Part shown: positions 16,674 through 20,594 of the stretch, one piece after another | Numbering within the stretch: position 1 is the stretch's first letter | Layout: each line of letters opens with the position of its first letter | Assembly (NCBI GenBank): GCA_030271565.1 | Contig: JARXKR010000017.1 | Coordinates: 1 to 20,594, forward strand | Reading direction: 5' to 3' | DNA from: Pseudomonadota bacterium | Lineage (GTDB): Bacteria > Pseudomonadota > Alphaproteobacteria > Sphingomonadales > Sphingomonadaceae | Length of the DNA: 20,594 nt | Made by a program: the position numbers and the translations under genes | The notes under the pieces: generated by a model | Database searches by the model: none | What the model saw: only the letters and a program-made list of their open reading frames with translations | What the model was told of the DNA's origin: nothing

Positions 16674-16829
16674 CTAACGCGCCAGATGCAAGCGCCGCCG
16701 CCGTGGCGGCTGAAACTCGCTGCGCGGCGCGGCGGCATCGTCGTTGCTGCTAAAGCCCCAATCGAGGGGGATGCCGGGGATCTTGGCGTACCAAGCGGTC
16801 CAGTCGAAGGTTTGACGTGGCTGGGTCAT
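16674..16829 (-). CDS. Possible small protein, 51 aa
   Basis: Reverse-strand frame from the ATG at 16829, with AGAGG 7 nt upstream, to a TAG at 16674, convergent with the P450 gene and 9 nt from its stop. The product has an aromatic N-terminal half (FDWTAWYAKIPGIPLDWGF), an acidic NDD, and a very basic end (PPRRRRLHLAR). Third codon positions are mostly G or C, as in the real genes here, although in a GC-rich genome that is weak evidence. No signal peptide or membrane segment. I do not recognise a family. It would fill most of an otherwise empty stretch. Confidence 0.45.
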   Translation of the reverse strand: MTQPRQTFDWTAWYAKIPGIPLDWGFSSNDDAAAPRSEFQPPRRRRLHLAR

Positions 16830-16898
16830 ATGGGGGCCTCTTGCCGTTTCCAAGTTGCGTCTTGATGACATTGCCCCCCATTCATCGCTCAATTTGAT

Positions 16899-16933
16899 GG
16901 CGGCCCGGCTGGGTCCACAATAGCCGGGCCGCC
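16899..16933. other. Strong hairpin, 12-bp perfect stem
   Basis: GGCGGCCCGGCT (16899-16910) pairs perfectly with AGCCGGGCCGCC (16922-16933) around an 11-nt loop. No T-run follows on either strand, so it is not a standard intrinsic terminator. It lies 220 nt before the response regulator and 70 nt upstream of the small minus-strand frame. Confidence 0.6.
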
Positions 16934-16970
16934 GCCGACCTGCGCGCGCCGGGGCATTGACGCTTGCAGG

Positions 16971-17009
16971 CCTGCTTGGGTCGACCGGATTTGCACCCGG
17001 TCAGGCAGG
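16971..17009. other. Two-part hairpin in the gap before the two-component system
   Basis: An outer CCTGC/GCAGG pair (16971-16975 with 17005-17009) encloses GACCGG/CCGGTC (16983-16988 with 16997-17002) and a TTTGCA-containing loop. With the hairpin at 16899-16933 it makes a structured GC-rich block of about 110 nt that could be part of a non-coding RNA or simply promoter-distal DNA. Confidence 0.35.
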
Positions 17010-17049
17010 ACTAAACCGGTCCGGACCACGCGGCGGTGACCGGCAAGTT

Positions 17050-17096
17050 ACAAAGCCTTCATCTAAGCCCGCTGGTCGATGACAAAACTTTCATCT
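17050..17096 (+). promoter_or_regulatory. Direct repeat upstream of the response regulator, candidate autoregulatory site
   Basis: ACAAAGCCTTCATCT (17050-17064) and ACAAAACTTTCATCT (17082-17096) match at 13 of 15 positions and are 32 bp apart, about three helical turns. Direct repeats of this kind are the usual targets of OmpR-family regulators, and this pair ends 57 nt before the regulator's ATG. Binding by the gene product itself is inferred. Confidence 0.5.
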
Positions 17097-17152
17097 TGCC
17101 GTCAGCAGCAAGGCCGGGCTTGATGCTAGAGGTCCGGACAGAGGCACCAATT

Positions 17153-17842
17153 ATGTCGCAGAAGATCCTGGTAATCGAAGACGACCAGCGCACCGCCGAC
17201 TTCCTGTGCAAAGGGCTGAGCGACGTCGGCTACCTGACCGACCGCGCCGCCGATGGCCGCGACGGGCTGTTCCTGGCGACCGACGGTTCGTACGATGCGG
17301 TGGTGCTCGACCGGATGCTGCCGGGGATCGACGGTATGGCGGTGCTTGCGGCGATGCGCGCGGCCAAGGTCGCCACTCCGGTACTGATCCTGTCCTCGCT
17401 CGGCACGGTCGATGCGCGGGTCGAGGGACTGACCTCGGGCGCGGACGATTACCTCGCCAAACCCTTTGCCTTTTCGGAATTGCTCGCGCGGTTGCGGTTG
17501 TTGATGGCGCGGTCTGACAAAGGCGCAGCTCCGGTCGAAGTCACGCTCGCTTGCGCCGATCTTGAGGTCAACCTGCTGACCCGGCGGGTTACCCGCGGCG
17601 GTCAGCGCATCGACCTCCAGCCGCGTGAGTTCCGCCTGCTCGAATACCTGCTGCGCCACAAGGACCAGGTGGTGACCCGCACGATGATGCTCGAAGGGGT
17701 GTGGGAATACCATTTCGATCCCGGCACCAACGTGGTCGACGTCCACATCAGCCGGCTGCGGCGCAAGATCGACGACGGCTTCGCGCAGCCGCTGCTCCAC
17801 ACCGTGCGCGGCGCGGGCTACATGCTGGGCCGGCCCGAGTGA
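17153..17842 (+). CDS. OmpR-family DNA-binding response regulator
   Basis: 229 aa. Receiver domain 1-118 with the acidic pair Glu9-Asp10-Asp11 (VIEDD), phospho-acceptor Asp53 (VVLDRMLPGIDG), and Lys103 (DDYLAKPF). A winged-helix domain follows (about 128-228), with PREFRLLEYLLRHKDQVVTR and VDVHISRLRRKID as the DNA-contacting helices and the wing RGAGYMLG. The ATG at 17153 has GAGG 8 nt upstream; an earlier in-frame GTG at 17036 would add a non-conserved 39-residue extension. The stop overlaps the kinase start by 4 nt. By sequence it falls near the CusR/CopR/QseB type, but the signal and target genes are not shown by the window. Confidence 0.95.
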   Translation: MSQKILVIEDDQRTADFLCKGLSDVGYLTDRAADGRDGLFLATDGSYDAVVLDRMLPGIDGMAVLAAMRAAKVATPVLILSSLGTVDARVEGLTSGADDYLAKPFAFSELLARLRLLMARSDKGAAPVEVTLACADLEVNLLTRRVTRGGQRIDLQPREFRLLEYLLRHKDQVVTRTMMLEGVWEYHFDPGTNVVDVHISRLRRKIDDGFAQPLLHTVRGAGYMLGRPE

Positions 17843-19230
17843 GCGAACCCGCAAGGCCGCCAAAGCAGCTCGGCTCGACCACTTGGCGGCTCGCGGTAAC
17901 TCTTGCTCTGACACAGCTCGCGACGCTCGCGCTGGGGCTCGGCATGATGCACGCGCTGACCCGCCAGACTCTGGAGAGCGATGCCCGCATTGCCGCTGAA
18001 GTGGCCGGGGATGACCTGCGCGATCAATGGCGCACCGGCGGCGATGCTGCATTGATCCGCGCTATCAACGACCGGCTCCGCGCGTCGGAGGATCGCCATT
18101 TCGTGGTGCTGCTGCGCGGTGCGGACGGCGCGGCGCTGGCGGGCAACCTCGCCGAATGGCCCGCGGCCCCGGCTTTGCCGCTGCGCTGGGCGGTCGGCCA
18201 ACTAACCCGCAGTGGCGCAGATCGTCCACAAACCACTGGATACCTGATCCAGCCCTTGCCAGGCGGACAAAGCCTGCTGACCGGTGAGGTCATGCAGGAT
18301 CAGGAACAGCTGACCCGCGCCAGCGAGCAGTCGTTCGCTTACGCCATGCTCGCCGGGCTGGTGATCGCCGCGCTCGCCTCATGGCTGATCCTGCGCGTGC
18401 TCGAGCGGCGGATCGATCATTTCAGCCGGGCCGCCCGCGATATCGCCAGCGGGCGGTTCAACACCCGCATCGCGCTGCGCACCGACGGCGACGCCTTCGA
18501 CCGGCTCGGCGTGGCGATCAACGCCATGCTCGAGCGGATCGAAGCCCTGGTCGGCGAACTGCGCGCAGTGACCGATTCGATGGCGCACGACCTGCGCTCG
18601 CCGGTGGCGCGGATCCGCTCTTCGCTCGAGCGTTCGTTCGAGGCCACCGGCGACCCCTCGGCGCGCGGCGCCTTGGCCGATGCGATCGACGAGACCGACG
18701 GGCTGCAACGCCTGCTTGACACCGCGCTTGAGATCAGCCGCAGCGAAGCGGGAATCGGCCGTAGCCAGTTCGCCGCGTTCGACCTGACCGCGATGCTCCA
18801 CGACCTCGCCGAAGTTTACGGGCCATTGGCCGAAGACGAGGGCTTCGCGATCGCGGTTACTGCGCCCCCCACCTTGCCAGTCGTGGCGCACCGCGAGCTA
18901 TTGTTCCGCGCGATCTCCAACCTGATCGACAATGCGCTCAAATATGCCGCGGGCGGCTCGCGGATCGGGCTTGAACTGGTGCTCGCTGGCGCTGGCGCGG
19001 TGGTGCTGACTGTATCCGACAACGGCCCCGGCATTCAGCCCGCCGACCGCGACGAAGCGGTCCGCCGCTTCGGCCGGCTCGATCCCGCCCGCACCCGCTC
19101 AGGCGCGGGGCTCGGCATGGCGCTGGTCGGCACCATCGCCAGCCTGCACGGCGGCACAATGGAACTGGGCGAAGCGAGCCCGCGCGGGCTGGCGGTACGG
19201 CTCGCGCTGCCGATCCGCGCGGAAGGGTGA
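17839..19230 (+). CDS. Membrane sensor histidine kinase
   Basis: 463 aa from a GTG at 17839 that overlaps the regulator's stop (GTGA), chosen because an earlier start would lie inside the regulator gene. TM1 at about 17-39, a periplasmic domain of about 125 residues, TM2 at about 168-186, HAMP at about 187-240, H-box MAHDLRSPVARIR with His250, N-box NLIDNALKYA (361-370), G1 DNGPGI (394-399) and G2 GAGLGMALV (422-430). It is a class I EnvZ-like kinase and the partner of the preceding regulator. The periplasmic sensor has no recognisable metal or ligand motif. No F-box-like degeneration; it should be active. Confidence 0.95.
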   Translation: MSEPARPPKQLGSTTWRLAVTLALTQLATLALGLGMMHALTRQTLESDARIAAEVAGDDLRDQWRTGGDAALIRAINDRLRASEDRHFVVLLRGADGAALAGNLAEWPAAPALPLRWAVGQLTRSGADRPQTTGYLIQPLPGGQSLLTGEVMQDQEQLTRASEQSFAYAMLAGLVIAALASWLILRVLERRIDHFSRAARDIASGRFNTRIALRTDGDAFDRLGVAINAMLERIEALVGELRAVTDSMAHDLRSPVARIRSSLERSFEATGDPSARGALADAIDETDGLQRLLDTALEISRSEAGIGRSQFAAFDLTAMLHDLAEVYGPLAEDEGFAIAVTAPPTLPVVAHRELLFRAISNLIDNALKYAAGGSRIGLELVLAGAGAVVLTVSDNGPGIQPADRDEAVRRFGRLDPARTRSGAGLGMALVGTIASLHGGTMELGEASPRGLAVRLALPIRAEG

Positions 19231-19550
19231 GCAAGCTTGGCGCGCGGGTCTGGAACGGGGCCCTGCAGGTTCGCTCGAACAGGTTTCCTACACCTCCAGC
19301 GTCTGTCACACTTCGCGCCGTTCTTTGATACCGTCAGTCCCGCTATCGCGCCAAAGCCTTGCATGCAGTGTGCCGCCCCGGCGCTCGCTGGCTGGAAAAT
19401 GCCGATGTGTCACCTTTTCCGCCATAACGCACTGGAATACATAGCAGTTTGAGGGTGACACGGTGTCACCCAGTGTCATCCTGCCATTCGCCAAGTTGTT
19501 GAATTTGCACGAAGCCGCATTGACACAAGGTTACGCCTGTTCGGCAAGCG
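19231..19550. other. Gene-free stretch between convergent kinase and galU genes
   Basis: About 320 bp without a credible reading frame. Its main content is a perfect 19-bp palindrome (19453-19471) and several isolated TGTCA/TGACA half-sites (19304, 19408, 19474, 19521). A TTGACA at 19520-19525 has no clear -10 downstream. No T-tailed terminator is seen for either flanking gene. An unannotated small RNA or a regulator binding region is possible. Confidence 0.5.
19453..19471. promoter_or_regulatory. Perfect 19-bp palindrome with a nearby extra half-site
   Basis: GGGTGACACGGTGTCACCC is symmetric around a central G. A further GTGTCA starts 10 bp after the right arm (19473-19478), one helical turn away. 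It could be a dimer-binding operator, or, as RNA, an 8-bp hairpin with a CGG loop. It sits between gene ends, not at a recognised promoter. Confidence 0.5.
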
Positions 19551-20435
19551 TCACCCCAGCAGTCGGAGCGCCATCGCCCTGACCTCATCGCGCATGTCTT
19601 CGCGCTCGAGCGCAATCGCCAGCGTCGCCTCGACAAACCCGGTCTTGCTGCCGCAGTCGTAGCGTTTTCCCGCGAACGTCACCGCGTGGAACGGCTGCTG
19701 GCCGATCATCTGTGCCATCGCATCGGTCAGCTGAATCTCGCCGCCCGCGCCCTTGCCCTGGTGTTCGAGCACCCGCATCACCTCGGGCTGGAGGATGTAA
19801 CGGCCCGAAATGATCAGGTTCGACGGCGCGTCTTCGCGCTTGGGCTTTTCGACCAGTCCGCGCACTTCGGTCAGCGCGCCGCCGGGGCCGAAGCCGCGCT
19901 GGCCCGGATCGATCACGCCGTAGCTCGAGACTTCGTTCTCGGGCACTTCAAGCACCGAGATGAGGTTGCCGCCGACCGCGTTATAGGCCTCGACCATCTG
20001 CTTCATGCAGCCCGGTTGACCGATCATCAGCTCGTCGGGGAGAAAGATCGCGAAGGGTTCGTCGCCGACGATTGCCCGCGCGCACCAGATCGCGTGGCCG
20101 AGCCCGAGCGGCACCTGCTGGCGCACGGTGACGAGGTTGCCCGGCAGAATTCTGGTCGGTTCGAGCACGTCGAGCGATTTGTCACGCTCGGTCATGGTCG
20201 CCTCAAGCTCGAAAGCGGTGTCGAAATGTTCGACAATCGCGGTCTTGCCGCGCCCGGTGACGAAAATCAGCTGGTCGATCCCGGCCTCGCGCGCCTCGTC
20301 CACCGCGTACTGGATCAGCGGGCGGTCGATGATCGGCAGCATTTCCTTGGGAATGGCCTTGGTCGCGGGAAGAAACCGCGTGCCCATGCCCGCGACCGGG
20401 AAGACAGCTTTGCGAATGGGTTTGCGCGCGCTCAT
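19551..20435 (-). CDS. galU: UTP-glucose-1-phosphate uridylyltransferase
   Basis: 294 aa from the ATG at 20435 (a GTG at 20465 would add ten residues without a ribosome-binding site or conserved sequence). It makes UDP-glucose from UTP and glucose-1-phosphate for envelope glycans. The nucleotide-binding N-terminus has VFPVAGMGTRFLPATKAIPKEM (about 11-32) followed by DRPLIQY. Further GalU landmarks are FVTGRGK, FLPDE, the GLVEKP block, and YDCGSKTGF near the C-terminus. Length and order are typical. Transcribed toward the two-component system, with about 320 bp between. UDP-glucose could feed the glycosyltransferases near the start of the window, but that is only plausible. Confidence 0.96.
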   Translation of the reverse strand: MSARKPIRKAVFPVAGMGTRFLPATKAIPKEMLPIIDRPLIQYAVDEAREAGIDQLIFVTGRGKTAIVEHFDTAFELEATMTERDKSLDVLEPTRILPGNLVTVRQQVPLGLGHAIWCARAIVGDEPFAIFLPDELMIGQPGCMKQMVEAYNAVGGNLISVLEVPENEVSSYGVIDPGQRGFGPGGALTEVRGLVEKPKREDAPSNLIISGRYILQPEVMRVLEHQGKGAGGEIQLTDAMAQMIGQQPFHAVTFAGKRYDCGSKTGFVEATLAIALEREDMRDEVRAMALRLLG

Positions 20436-20497
20436 TGCATCGGAATCGCAGGCCTCGGCGGACACGTCAACGGACTAATGATTTGCTCGCGCAGAGT

Positions 20498-20550
20498 TCG
20501 CAGAGGACGCGGGGGTACACGGATTGGGGCGCAGCCCCTGCCAATCATTG
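20498..20550. repeat. Short tandem and inverted repeat upstream of galU
   Basis: TTCGCAGAGGACGCGG echoes the preceding CGCGCAGAG, and ATTGGGGC-GCAG-CCCC-TG-CCAAT (20523-20545) folds into a small hairpin. No gene is seen from 20466 to the window end. It may be the edge of another intergenic repeat or the galU promoter region; the sequence stops too soon to tell. Confidence 0.25.
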
Positions 20551-20594
20551 CCGCCGCATTTTGCCGTTCAGTTTGCTTGCGGTGCGAAGAGCTC

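Noticed and set aside
16960..17035. tRNA-like segment with a GGTGCAAATCC loop on the minus strand
   Set aside because: The arm has an 8-nt loop instead of 7, and no acceptor stem, anticodon arm or D arm could be drawn around it.

Overview
This GC-rich (about two-thirds G+C by eye) chromosomal window looks like an alphaproteobacterium of the order Sphingomonadales (Novosphingobium/Sphingomonas/Erythrobacter type). The assignment rests on codon use, the protein set (GlnE, M28 and M23 peptidases, an acyl-CoA synthetase/P450 pair, DUF2141 and DUF2334 proteins) and an intergenic palindromic repeat of a kind I associate with that order. It is an inference, not a database result. No rRNA, tRNA, CRISPR array, transposase or phage gene was seen.

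Left part (1-5353): hppD (4-hydroxyphenylpyruvate dioxygenase, minus strand) is cut by the window edge only a few codons before its end. Next is a cell-envelope glycoconjugate locus. A tightly coupled minus-strand operon holds a polytopic membrane protein, a DUF2141 secreted protein and a GT4 glycosyltransferase. A GT2 glycosyltransferase diverges from it, and its 3' end overlaps that of a convergent DUF2334 polysaccharide-deacetylase-like gene. The five genes look like one pathway whose product I cannot name.

Middle (5416-12437): aguA (agmatine deiminase, TTG start) is followed by a two-gene toxin-antitoxin operon. Its antitoxin appears to be a fusion of a DUF7662-like domain with the helices and tail of a VapB antitoxin, and it overlaps a VapC PIN toxin by 4 nt. 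The operon is visibly less GC-rich than its surroundings, and its promoter lies on top of the aguA translation start. Then come a secreted M28 metallopeptidase (minus), glnE (nitrogen regulation) overlapping a one-cysteine Bcp-type peroxiredoxin (plus), and a 149-bp inverted-repeat element.

Right part (12438-20594): a secreted M23 (LytM) endopeptidase with a long untranslated upstream region and a textbook terminator; an acyl-CoA synthetase/cytochrome P450 operon behind an inverted-repeat operator candidate; a probable 51-aa small protein; a non-coding stretch with strong hairpins; an OmpR-family two-component system preceded by a 13/15-identical direct repeat; a gene-free stretch with a perfect 19-bp palindrome; and galU on the minus strand.

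Most genes are ordinary housekeeping or catabolic functions. The best candidates for something undescribed are the composite DUF7662-VapB antitoxin with its repeat-flanked promoter, the five-gene envelope locus, and the repeat-bearing non-coding regions at 12289-12820, 16830-17152 and 19231-19550.
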